Source: Bog-756 sp963835465 (lineage in GTDB: Bacteria > Actinomycetota > Acidimicrobiia > Acidimicrobiales > RAAP-2). Taken from it: 64,000 bases of DNA. Each line of letters begins with the position of its first letter. Position 1 is the stretch's first letter. The notes beneath the pieces are model-generated. The model saw only the letters and a list, made by a program, of their open reading frames with translations, was not told the DNA's origin and did no database searches. The translations under genes were made by a program, and so were the position numbers. The stretch lies in contig CAWIFR010000007.1 of the NCBI GenBank assembly GCA_963835465.1, forward strand, positions 525,545-589,544, in the 5' to 3' direction. Below, piece by piece: positions 20,237 to 28,152 of this stretch.

Positions 20237-21628
20237 TCAGCCGTCGGTGGAGATGAAGACGTTCTTCACCTCACTGTAGGAGGCCAGGGCTTCGAGGCCC
20301 AGCTCCCTCCCGAAGCCGGACTGCTTCATCCCGCCGAAGCTGGTCTGCACCCGCACCGAACTGTGGGAGTTGACCGACAGGTTGCCGGATTGGACGGCAC
20401 GCGCCATGCGCAGGGCCCGAGCGCCGTCGCCGGTCCAGATGGAGCCGGACAGGCCATAGGGCGTGTCGTTGGCCAGGCGTACGGCATCCTCCTCGTCCTC
20501 GAACGGGATGACCGCCACCACGGGGCCGAAGATCTCCTCGCGGGCCATGCGCCAGGCCGGGTCGGCCGGCGCCACCACCGTGGGCGGAAACCAGAAACCG
20601 GGGCCGTCGGGGACCGAGCCGGTGGCGAAGGTTTCGACCGGTCCGCCTCCCGGAGCGCCCATCCCCGCGGCCAGGAAGCTCCCGACCGTGGCCCGGTGGG
20701 CCGCGGTGACCAGTGGGCCCATCTTGACCGTGGGGTCGGTGGGGTCCCCGACCGTCCACCGCTCCACGGCGTCGGCCAGTAGCTCGAGGAAGCGGTCGAG
20801 GACGGTGCGCTGGACCAGGACACGGCTGCGGGCACAGCAGTCCTGGCCGGCGTTGGCGAAGACGCCCCCTGGGGTGGCTGCCGCCGCCCGCTCGAGGTCG
20901 GCGTCGGCGAAGACCACCGAGGCCGACTTCCCGCCGAGTTCCAGGGTGACCCGTTTGATGGTGCCCGACGCCCGGCTCATCACGTCCCGGCCCACCTCGG
21001 TGGAACCGGTGAAGGCCACCTTGGCCACATCGGGATGCTCCACCAGCCGCGTCCCCACCACCGAACCTTTCCCCACCAGGACCTGGAGTACCCCTTCAGG
21101 CAGGCCGGCGTCGAGCGCCAGTTCGGCCAGGCGTAGGGCGGTGAGCGGGGTGATCTCGGCCGGCTTGACCACGATGGTGTTGCCAGTGGCCAGGGCCGGG
21201 CCCACCTTCCACGAGGTGATGGCGATCGGGAAGTTCCACGGGACGATGGCTCCCACCACCCCCAGCGGCTCGTGGAAGGTCATGTCCACCCCGCCGGCCA
21301 CCGGCACGGTGGCCCCCCGGTGCTTGTCCACGGCCCCGGCGTAGAAGTAGAGCACTTCGGCCACCATCCCCACCTCGTCGCGGCTGTCGACGATGGCCTT
21401 GCCCACGTTGGCCGTCTCCAACTGGGCCAGCTCCTCCCCGTGCTCCTCCACCTGGGCGGCGAACCGGCGCAGCAGGCGGGCCCGGTCGGCTGGGGAGACC
21501 GCCCGCCAAGCCGGTCCGGCGGCCACGGCCCGGGCCACCGCGGCATCGGTCTCCTCGACCCCGTTGAGGGGCAGCTCGGCGATGGGGGTCTCGGTGGCCG
21601 GATTGACCACCGTGGTGGTGTCGCTCAT
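20237..21628 (-). CDS. Aldehyde dehydrogenase, gamma-aminobutyraldehyde/PuuC-like
   Basis: A 463-residue NAD(P)+-dependent aldehyde dehydrogenase with an intact frame. The ATG 21626-21628 has AAGGAG at ideal spacing. It contains PWNFPIAITSWKVGPALATGNT, FTGSTEVGRDVM, the general base in LELGGKSASVVF, the catalytic cysteine region FANAGQDCCARSR (an unusual CC pair), and EEIFGPVV. The start overlaps the stop of the C26 amidohydrolase gene as ATGA. Together with the gamma-glutamyl ligase-like gene nearby, this suggests oxidation of a gamma-glutamyl-amino-aldehyde or aminobutyraldehyde in polyamine breakdown. The substrate is inferred from context. Confidence 0.85.
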   Translation of the reverse strand: MSDTTTVVNPATETPIAELPLNGVEETDAAVARAVAAGPAWRAVSPADRARLLRRFAAQVEEHGEELAQLETANVGKAIVDSRDEVGMVAEVLYFYAGAVDKHRGATVPVAGGVDMTFHEPLGVVGAIVPWNFPIAITSWKVGPALATGNTIVVKPAEITPLTALRLAELALDAGLPEGVLQVLVGKGSVVGTRLVEHPDVAKVAFTGSTEVGRDVMSRASGTIKRVTLELGGKSASVVFADADLERAAAATPGGVFANAGQDCCARSRVLVQRTVLDRFLELLADAVERWTVGDPTDPTVKMGPLVTAAHRATVGSFLAAGMGAPGGGPVETFATGSVPDGPGFWFPPTVVAPADPAWRMAREEIFGPVVAVIPFEDEEDAVRLANDTPYGLSGSIWTGDGARALRMARAVQSGNLSVNSHSSVRVQTSFGGMKQSGFGRELGLEALASYSEVKNVFISTDG

Positions 21629-22395
21629 AGGGTCTCCTTGATCGGTGGATGCTCGATCGGCTCCGTGGCGGTGGCCGCGTCCACCAGAGCGCCGAACAGG
21701 CGGCGGTCGCCGGTCTCCTCGGGGTGCCACTGGATCCCGACCACGAACCGATGGCCCGGGAGCTCGACAGCCTCCACCACCCCGTCCTCGCTCCGGGCGG
21801 TGACCACCAGCCCCTCGCCCAACCGCTCGACGGCCTGGTGGTGGCTGCACAGGACCTCGGTCCGGGCGCCCAGCAGCCCGCGCACCGTGCTTCCCTCCTC
21901 GGTGATCACCGCCACCGGGCCGAAGGCACCGGGCCGCGGCTGGTGCGCGCTGGTCCCGAGCCGGTCGGGAAGCTGCTGGACCAGATCACCACCCAGGCAG
22001 ACGTTGAGGACCTGCATACCCCGGCAGACGGCTAGCAGCGGGAGGTCGATGGCCAGCGCGGCCCCGATGAGGCCCAGCTCGAGATCGTCTCGTTGGACGC
22101 TGGTCCCGCCGTTGCGCGGGTCGGGGTCTGCTCCGTAGCGGGCTGCGTCGAGATCCCCGCCACCGATGACCACCAGGCCGCCCAGGGCCCCCACCACCCG
22201 CTCGCACCGGGCGGCCTCGAGGGGGCCGGCCCGCTCACCCCGCGGGGGGAGGAGGACGGCCTCGCCGCCGGCCTCCTCGATCACGTCGAGGTACCGTCCC
22301 GGCACCACCGCGGCGTCACGCTCCCACGACCACCAGGACGTGGTCTGACGGTACGTAGTCACCCCGATGAGGGGCCGGGGACCGGCGGTAGGCAC
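21625..22395 (-). CDS. Gamma-glutamyl-GABA hydrolase-like, peptidase C26 (PuuD-type)
   Basis: A 256-residue class I glutamine amidotransferase-like hydrolase from GTG 22393-22395 (VPTAGPRPLIGVTTYRQ). PLIGVTTYR, VIGGGDLDAARYG, the nucleophile LLAVCRGMQVLN, and GIQWHPEE with the catalytic His-Glu are all present. PuuD enzymes release GABA and glutamate from gamma-glutamyl-GABA. It overlaps the dehydrogenase by four bases and diverges from the SDR gene, with about 130 bases of shared promoter space. Function as PuuD is supported by three neighbouring pathway-type genes. Confidence 0.83.
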   Translation of the reverse strand: MPTAGPRPLIGVTTYRQTTSWWSWERDAAVVPGRYLDVIEEAGGEAVLLPPRGERAGPLEAARCERVVGALGGLVVIGGGDLDAARYGADPDPRNGGTSVQRDDLELGLIGAALAIDLPLLAVCRGMQVLNVCLGGDLVQQLPDRLGTSAHQPRPGAFGPVAVITEEGSTVRGLLGARTEVLCSHHQAVERLGEGLVVTARSEDGVVEAVELPGHRFVVGIQWHPEETGDRRLFGALVDAATATEPIEHPPIKETL

Positions 22396-22525
22396 GGCGA
22401 TCAGTATCCCACCGCCATCGCGCCCCGCCGGTAAGGTGCCGGTCGAGTGCGTGCACCCGGGACCGAGTCCCACGCCCTCACCGCAGACCATGGACGGGCG
22501 CTGGAGGCCCGAGAGGGAGACGGAG

Positions 22526-23303
22526 ATGGCACGACTGGACGGCAAGGTGGCCGTGATCACCGGGGCCGGCAGCGGTATCGGACGGGTGGCGGCCGCCCTC
22601 TTCGCCGCCGAGGGTGCCCAGGTGGTGGCAGCCGATGTGGTGGCCGACCAGGCCGAGTCGGCCGTGGCCGAGATCGTGGACGCCGGGGGCTCGGCCACGC
22701 CGGTGACGGTGGACGTGTCCGACGAGGGCCAGGTCGAGGCCATGGTGGCCACTGCGGTCCGCACCTACGGTGGCCTGCACGTGCTGTTCAACAATGCCGG
22801 CATCTTCCCCGACGACGACGGTGGCCTCCTCGACACCCCGCCCGCGACCTGGGAGAAGGTGATGGAGGTGAACCTGAAGGGAGTGTGGCTGGGGTGCCGG
22901 GCCGGCGGTCCCGGCCATGCTCGACTCGGGGGGCGGCTCGATCGTGAACGTGGCCTCCTTCGTGGCCCTGGTGGGCGCCGCCACCGCCCAGATGGCCTAT
23001 ACGGCGTCCAAGGGCGGGGTACTGGCCATGACCCGTGAGCTGGCCGTGGAGTACGCCCGGCGGGGGATCCGGGCCAACTCCATCTGTCCCGGGCCCATCG
23101 AGACGCCTCTGTTGGCCGAGCTGCTCGCCGATCCCGAGCGCCGCCAGCGCCGGCTGGTACACATCCCCATCGGCCGGTTCGGGCGACCCGAGGAGATCGC
23201 CAAGGCGGCGCTGTTCCTGGCGTCGGACGACGCCTCGTTCGTCACCGGGTCGGCCCTGGTGGTCGACGGCGGCATCACCGCCGCCTACGTGACTCCCGAG
23301 TAG
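22526..23303 (+). CDS. SDR-family oxidoreductase (one frame break)
   Basis: From ATG 22526-22528 with a GGGAGA ribosome site: VAVITGAGSGIGRVAAALFAAEGA, VDVSDEGQV, FNNAGIFPDDDGG and VMEVNLKGVWLGCRA. Near 22902 one extra C shifts the frame; removing it restores CRAAVPAMLDSGGGSIVNVASF and then YTASKGGVLAMTRELAVEYARRGIRANSICPG and SALVVDGGITAAY. About 258 residues, a classical SDR with a complete Ser-Tyr-Lys set. It lies 41 bases upstream of the glutamine-synthetase-like gene and is likely cotranscribed with it. Confidence 0.83.
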
Positions 23304-23344
23304 AGCGCTGGACGCCGGCGGGCCACTGGGCCAGAGTGCATCGC

Positions 23345-24712
23345 ATGCTGACCCTCGAGACGCTCCCCCACCAGATCCAATCAGGCGACATCGACACCGT
23401 GGTGGTGGCCTTTCCCGACCTGCAGGGCCGTCCGGTGGGCAAGCGGGTCACCGGCAATTTCTTCCTGGACCACGTCCAGCAGCACGGGATCGAGGTCTGC
23501 GACTACCTGATGGCCTGTGACGTCGACATGGAGCCACTCCCCGGCTACCGCTTCGCCAACTGGGAGTCCGGTTACGGCGACCTCAACGCCGTCATCGATC
23601 CCCAGACCGTCCGCCCGCTACCCTGGCTTCCGGGAAGCGCCCTCGTGCTGTGCGACCTGCTGACCCTGGAGGGTGAGCCGGTCGAGGTCTCCCCCCGGCG
23701 CATCCTCCGTCGCCAGCTGGAGCGGGCCGCCCGCCACGGGCTCGAGGTCAAGTGCGCCACCGAGCTCGAGTTCTATCTGTTCCTCGACTCCTTCGCCGAG
23801 GCCGCCGGGAAGCACTGGCAGGACCTGGCCCCCCACGCCGACACCATCGAGGACTACCAGCTCCTGCAGACGTCGCGCGAGGAGTACATCATCGGGAAGA
23901 TCCGGAACCAGATGGTCGACGCGGGCATCCCCATCGAGTTCTCCAAGGGCGAGGCCGGCATCGGCCAGCACGAGATCAACATCACCTACGGGGGCGCACT
24001 GGAGGTGGCCGACCGCCATCTGGTGTTCAAGAACGGGGTCAAGGAGATCGCCTCGGGATTCGGACGGGCCGCCACCTTCATGGCCAAGTGGTCCATGGCC
24101 AGCGCAGGATCCTCCTGCCATATCCACACCAGCCTGTGGGACGCCGCCGACGACACCCCGCTGATGGCCCCGGCCGACGGCGAGGACTCCCGGTCGGGCT
24201 ACTCGGCCATCGGGGCCCAGTTCGTGGCCGGCCAGCTGTTCGCCGCCGATCAGCTGGCCTGGTGCTTCGCCCCGTATGTGAACTCGTACCGTCGCTACGT
24301 GCCCGACTCGTGGGCTCCCACTGCCATGGTGTGGGGCGAGGACAACCGCACCTGCGGCTTCCGGGCGGTGGGCCATGGCTCCGGCCGGCGGGTCGAGAGC
24401 CGTATCCCGGGGGCGGACGTGAACCCGTATCTGGCCCTGGCCGCGGCCATCGCCGGTGGACTCTGGGGCATCGAGCACCAGCTGGAGCTGCCCCCGGCCT
24501 TCGCCGGCAACGCCTACCACGCCCCAGACGTGCCCCGGATACCCACCACGCTGGCCGACGCCATCGATCGACTGGCCGACAGCGAGGTGGCCGCCGAAGC
24601 CTTCGGTCCCGAGGTCCACCACCACCTGCTCAACACGGCGAGGCAGGAGTGGGCCGCGGCCAACCGGGTGGTCACCGACTGGGAGCTCGCCCGCAACTTC
24701 GAGCGCATCTAA
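23345..24712 (+). CDS. Glutamine-synthetase-like ligase, gamma-glutamylpolyamine synthetase type
   Basis: About 455 residues with an intact frame. It has the GS catalytic signatures: CATELEFYLF, GEAGIGQHEINITYG, SSCHIHTSLW, a substrate loop SYRRYVPDSWAPTAMVWGEDNRTCGFR and ESRIPGADVNPYLALAAAIAGG. The short N-terminal beta-grasp and the NRTCGFR variant fit the PuuA/GlnA-like gamma-glutamylpolyamine synthetases better than housekeeping GlnA. These link glutamate to an amine with ATP. A GTG at 23336 is an alternative start. C26 hydrolase and aldehyde dehydrogenase genes lie nearby on the other strand, suggesting one amine-catabolic locus. Confidence 0.82.
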   Translation: MLTLETLPHQIQSGDIDTVVVAFPDLQGRPVGKRVTGNFFLDHVQQHGIEVCDYLMACDVDMEPLPGYRFANWESGYGDLNAVIDPQTVRPLPWLPGSALVLCDLLTLEGEPVEVSPRRILRRQLERAARHGLEVKCATELEFYLFLDSFAEAAGKHWQDLAPHADTIEDYQLLQTSREEYIIGKIRNQMVDAGIPIEFSKGEAGIGQHEINITYGGALEVADRHLVFKNGVKEIASGFGRAATFMAKWSMASAGSSCHIHTSLWDAADDTPLMAPADGEDSRSGYSAIGAQFVAGQLFAADQLAWCFAPYVNSYRRYVPDSWAPTAMVWGEDNRTCGFRAVGHGSGRRVESRIPGADVNPYLALAAAIAGGLWGIEHQLELPPAFAGNAYHAPDVPRIPTTLADAIDRLADSEVAAEAFGPEVHHHLLNTARQEWAAANRVVTDWELARNFERI

Positions 24713-24861
24713 TAGCCCCGCCGTGGCCGTCCGGTACGGGCCCGGCTCCGAAGACGGGTGTGAGCCACGCCCCCACCCCGGCACCCCCCCTCGGCCGACT
24801 ACGGATACCGGCGCCCGTTGTCCGGTCCAGACCCGGGCCTCCCCGATACGGCCCGCGGCTG

Positions 24862-26181
24862 ATGGCTGGTCTGGCCCGCCTCCTGGTACACGCCTTCTTC
24901 CGCGATGTCGAGGTCGAGCACGCCGACCGGCTGAACACGGGCCGTCCAACCGTGCTGGTGGCCGACCACCGCAACGGTCTGGTCGATGGTCTCCTGCTCC
25001 TCGCCACCCTCGAGCGGAACCCCCGCTTCCTCGGAAAGTCCACCCTCTTCCACAATCCCGTCCTCTGGCCCTTCCTCCACCTGGCCGGGGTGGTGCCGGT
25101 ACATCGCGCCCAGGACGGCGGCTCCACCGACGACAATGCGGAGGCGTTCGGCGCAGCCGACGACGTGCTGGCCCACGGGGGGCTCTTGGCCGTCTTCCCC
25201 GAAGGAGTCAGCCACGACCGCGCCGCGCTGCAGCCCCTACGCACCGGCGCGGCCCGCATCGCCCTGGCTGCAGCCGACCACGGTGTCCACGACGTGGACA
25301 CCGTGGTCGTGGCGCTGGTCTACGACGACAAGCAGCGCTTCCGGTCACGGGCCCTGGTCCGAATCGGCGAGCCGCAGCCGGTCACCGGTTGGCACGAGCG
25401 AGCCGTGCGCGATCCCCGTCCGACCGTCCGTGCCCTCACCGACGAGCTGGCCCAGCGGATGCGTCGGGCCGGTCCCGAACTCGCCGAATGGGAGGACGGC
25501 CGTGAGCTGACGGCCATCGCCGACATTGCCGCACGCCCGCTCACCGTCCTCCCTGTCGATGCTGGCCTGGCCGATCGCCAGCAGATCCTGGGCGGGCTCG
25601 TCGCCGCCGAAGCCGGTGGGCGGAGGTCGGCCATGGAGTCGCTGCGCCGCACGTACCGTCGGTACCGGCGAGAGCTCGACCTCTGCGGGTTAGCCGATGC
25701 CCAGGTGGCGGCCAGTTACCGGTCGGGCACCTTGCGGTCCCAGTACCTCGCCGCCTTGGCCAAAGTGGCCCTGGCCGCACCGCTCGCCGTGGTCGGGGCC
25801 GTCATCCATGTCGTCCCCTGTCAGCTGGTCGACGTCGCCGCGTCGGTCCCAGCCAACCGGAGCGTACGGGCCACCGTCAAGGTGCTCGGCTCGTTCTTCC
25901 TGTATCTCGCCACCTATGCCGGCCTCGGCCTGCTGGTCGGTCACACCCGGGGGCCGGCCCTCGGCATGCTCGCCGCCGCGGCGGCTCCGGCATGTGGCTA
26001 CCTGGCCCTGCGCCTAGCCGAACGGATCCACCGGATAGGCGGAGCCCGTCAGGGCTTCCGCCTGGCCCGTGACCACGCCCGGCTCCTCGATGCCGTCCTG
26101 GCCGACCGGGCCGCCGTGGTCGAGTCGGCACGAGGCCTGGCCCGACCGGTGCCGCTGGCGACCTCGCCGACCGGTCCTTGA
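24862..26181 (+). CDS. PlsC-like acyltransferase with C-terminal membrane region
   Basis: About 439 residues from ATG 24862-24864; an in-frame GTG at 24760 would add a Pro-rich 34 residues. The N-terminal half carries acyltransferase blocks: ADHRNGLVDG (an H-x5-D variant of the catalytic HX4D), GKSTLF, and FPEGVSHD with the FPEG block. The C-terminal third has hydrophobic helices (YLAALAKVALAAPLAVVGAVIHVVPC and VLGSFFLYLATYAGLGLLVG) followed by an amphipathic end. Probably a membrane glycerol-phosphate or lysophospholipid acyltransferase. The His-Asp spacing is one longer than standard, so activity should not be assumed. Confidence 0.75.
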   Translation: MAGLARLLVHAFFRDVEVEHADRLNTGRPTVLVADHRNGLVDGLLLLATLERNPRFLGKSTLFHNPVLWPFLHLAGVVPVHRAQDGGSTDDNAEAFGAADDVLAHGGLLAVFPEGVSHDRAALQPLRTGAARIALAAADHGVHDVDTVVVALVYDDKQRFRSRALVRIGEPQPVTGWHERAVRDPRPTVRALTDELAQRMRRAGPELAEWEDGRELTAIADIAARPLTVLPVDAGLADRQQILGGLVAAEAGGRRSAMESLRRTYRRYRRELDLCGLADAQVAASYRSGTLRSQYLAALAKVALAAPLAVVGAVIHVVPCQLVDVAASVPANRSVRATVKVLGSFFLYLATYAGLGLLVGHTRGPALGMLAAAAAPACGYLALRLAERIHRIGGARQGFRLARDHARLLDAVLADRAAVVESARGLARPVPLATSPTGP

Positions 26182-26215
26182 CGGATGGCAGGCTGCCTGC
26201 CACCATGGATTGATC

Positions 26216-26254
26216 ATGAACCCGGTGACGACCTCGGACCTCCTCCTTACCTGA
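26216..26254 (+). CDS. leuA leader peptide with three leucine codons
   Basis: A 12-residue open frame, MNPVTTSDLLLT, with CTC CTC CTT just before the stop. It lies 109 bases upstream of leuA and directly upstream of two hairpins. Leader peptides rich in the codon of the operon's own product are the signature of ribosome-mediated attenuation, and LEU-type leaders are known before leuA in actinobacteria. When leucyl-tRNA is scarce, the ribosome is expected to stall on the Leu codons and favour read-through. No strong ribosome site is seen. Confidence 0.65.
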   Translation: MNPVTTSDLLLT

Positions 26255-26255
26255 C

Positions 26256-26279
26256 GGCGAGCGCCACATCGCGTTCGCC
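26256..26279 (+). promoter_or_regulatory. Leader hairpin between leuA leader peptide and attenuator
   Basis: GGCGAGCG at 26256-26263 pairs with CGTTCGCC at 26272-26279: eight pairs with one G-U, and an eight-base loop. It begins one base after the leader peptide stop, the expected position for a pause or alternative-pairing hairpin in an attenuation leader. Confidence 0.6.
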
Positions 26280-26282
26280 CGC

Positions 26283-26316
26283 AACCTCCTGAGCCCGAGC
26301 GGCCAGGAGGTTTTTT
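26283..26316 (+). terminator. Attenuator (intrinsic terminator) upstream of leuA
   Basis: AACCTCCTG at 26283-26291 pairs perfectly with CAGGAGGTT at 26304-26312 and runs into a T-tract (TTTTTT at 26311-26316), which is rare in this GC-rich window. The same ACCTCCT string occurs at 26238-26244 across the leader Leu codons, so the right arm could pair with either copy, giving a mutually exclusive fold. Confidence 0.72.
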
Positions 26317-26363
26317 GTTGGCCCGATGACCCCCACCGACCCACGCACCAAGGGAGCAGCACC

Positions 26364-28112
26364 GTGAACAGTGAAACCCAACCCACGCCGGCCACCGCCC
26401 CCGGCCGCCCGGAGCGCCTGGCCATGCCCTGCGACGTCTCCCCCATGCCCTTCCACCTCTACCGCCCCTACCGGCCGCTGACCCTTCCCGACCGGACCTG
26501 GCCCGACCAGGACCCCACCCGGGCGCCCCGTTGGGCCAGCGTGGACCTCCGTGACGGCAACCAGGCCCTGGTCGACCCGATGGACCCCGAGCGCAAGCTG
26601 CGGTTGTTCGAGACGCTGGTGGCCGTGGGGTTCAAGGAGATCGAAGTCGGCTTCCCCTCGGCCTCCCAGACCGACTTCGACTTCCAGCGCCAGATCATCG
26701 ACCAGGGGCTCATCCCCGATGACGTCACCATCCAGGTGCTGGTCCAGTGCCGCGAGGAGCTGATCGAGCGGACCTTCGAGTCCCTGGCCGGTGCCCCGCG
26801 GGCCATCGTCCACTTCTACAACTCCACATCCGAGCTCCAACGACGGGTGGTGTTCGGGCTGGACCGGGCCGGCATCACCGAGATCGCCGTCAACGCCGCT
26901 CATCTGTGCAAGAAGTTCGAGTCCGGCCTTCCCGGGACCGAGATCCGGTACGAGTACTCACCCGAGAGCTTCACCGGCACGGAGCCGGAGTTCGCCGTCG
27001 AGATCTGCGAGGCGGTCATGGAGGTCATCCAGCCCACGCCGGACCGGCCCATCATCATCAACCTGCCCAACACCGTGGAGATGTATGGGCCCAACGTCTA
27101 CGCCGACGTGATCGAGTGGTTTGGCCGAACCATCAAGCACCGGGACTCGGTCATCCTCAGTCTCCATCCCCACAACGACCGGGGCACCGCAGTGGCCGCC
27201 GCCGAGCTCGCCGTGCTGGCCGGTGCCGACCGGGTGGAGGGGACGCTGTTCGGCAACGGCGAGCGGACTGGCAACGTCGATGTGGTCACCCTGGCCATGA
27301 ACCTCTTCTCCCAGGGGATCGACCCGGCCCTCGACTTCAGTGACATCGACCGGGTCCGCAGGGTGGCCGAATACGCCACCCGGATGCCGGTGCACCCCCG
27401 GCACCCCTATGCCGGCGATCTGGTCTACACCGCCTTCTCCGGCTCCCATCAGGACGCCATCAAGAAGGGGTTCGCCGCCCTGGGCGACGGGTACGAGCAG
27501 TGGGAGGTTCCCTACCTCCCCATCGATCCCAGCCACACGGGTCGGACCTACGAGGCCATCATCCAGGTGAACAGCCAGTCCGGCAAGGGTGGGGTGGCCT
27601 ACATCATGGACGCCGAGCACGGGCTCGATCTCCCCCGACGGCTCCAGGTGGAGTTCTCCAAGGAGGTCCAGGCCGTCACCGAGGACAGCGGCACCGTCAT
27701 CCAGCCCGGGGAGATGTGGGACGTCTTCTCCCGGACCTACCTGCCCGAGGACGCCGGGATCCGGCTGGTCGGCAGCGAGGTCACCACGGGGGGTCACCGC
27801 ACCACCGTCACCGCCCAGCTGCTGGTGGACGGGGACCCTCGCACGGTGATGGGCGAGGGGAACGGCCCCATCGACGCGCTGCTCAGTGGCCTCCGGGCCG
27901 ACCTTGGCATCGACTTCGAGGTCCAGGACTACAGCCAGCACGCCCTGACCGCCGGCAGCGAAGCCTCGGCGGTGGCCTACGTCGAGGCCGTGGGCCCGGA
28001 CGGATCGACCTGGTGGGGCGTGGGCATGGACTCCAGCATCCTCGACGCCTCGCTCCACGCCGTGGTCAGTGCGGCCACCCGTGACCGGCAACGCCGGGGC
28101 TCCGTCCGGTAG
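26364..28112 (+). CDS. leuA: 2-isopropylmalate synthase
   Basis: A 582-residue enzyme of normal length for long actinobacterial LeuA. It makes the first committed step of leucine synthesis from 2-oxoisovalerate and acetyl-CoA. Landmarks are WASVDLRDGNQALVDPM (catalytic Arg/metal Asp), EIEVGFPSASQTDFDF, SLHPHNDRGTAVAAAE with metal-binding histidines, GTLFGNGERTGNVDVVT, and a C-terminal ACT-like leucine-sensing domain from about residue 430. GTG start at 26364-26366 with AAGGGAG upstream. Probably regulated by the leucine-codon attenuator just upstream and by feedback inhibition. Confidence 0.96.
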   Translation: MNSETQPTPATAPGRPERLAMPCDVSPMPFHLYRPYRPLTLPDRTWPDQDPTRAPRWASVDLRDGNQALVDPMDPERKLRLFETLVAVGFKEIEVGFPSASQTDFDFQRQIIDQGLIPDDVTIQVLVQCREELIERTFESLAGAPRAIVHFYNSTSELQRRVVFGLDRAGITEIAVNAAHLCKKFESGLPGTEIRYEYSPESFTGTEPEFAVEICEAVMEVIQPTPDRPIIINLPNTVEMYGPNVYADVIEWFGRTIKHRDSVILSLHPHNDRGTAVAAAELAVLAGADRVEGTLFGNGERTGNVDVVTLAMNLFSQGIDPALDFSDIDRVRRVAEYATRMPVHPRHPYAGDLVYTAFSGSHQDAIKKGFAALGDGYEQWEVPYLPIDPSHTGRTYEAIIQVNSQSGKGGVAYIMDAEHGLDLPRRLQVEFSKEVQAVTEDSGTVIQPGEMWDVFSRTYLPEDAGIRLVGSEVTTGGHRTTVTAQLLVDGDPRTVMGEGNGPIDALLSGLRADLGIDFEVQDYSQHALTAGSEASAVAYVEAVGPDGSTWWGVGMDSSILDASLHAVVSAATRDRQRRGSVR

Positions 28113-28152
28113 CGCCCCGAGGAAACGGGCGGGCGTCTCAGAACGGGCGTCT

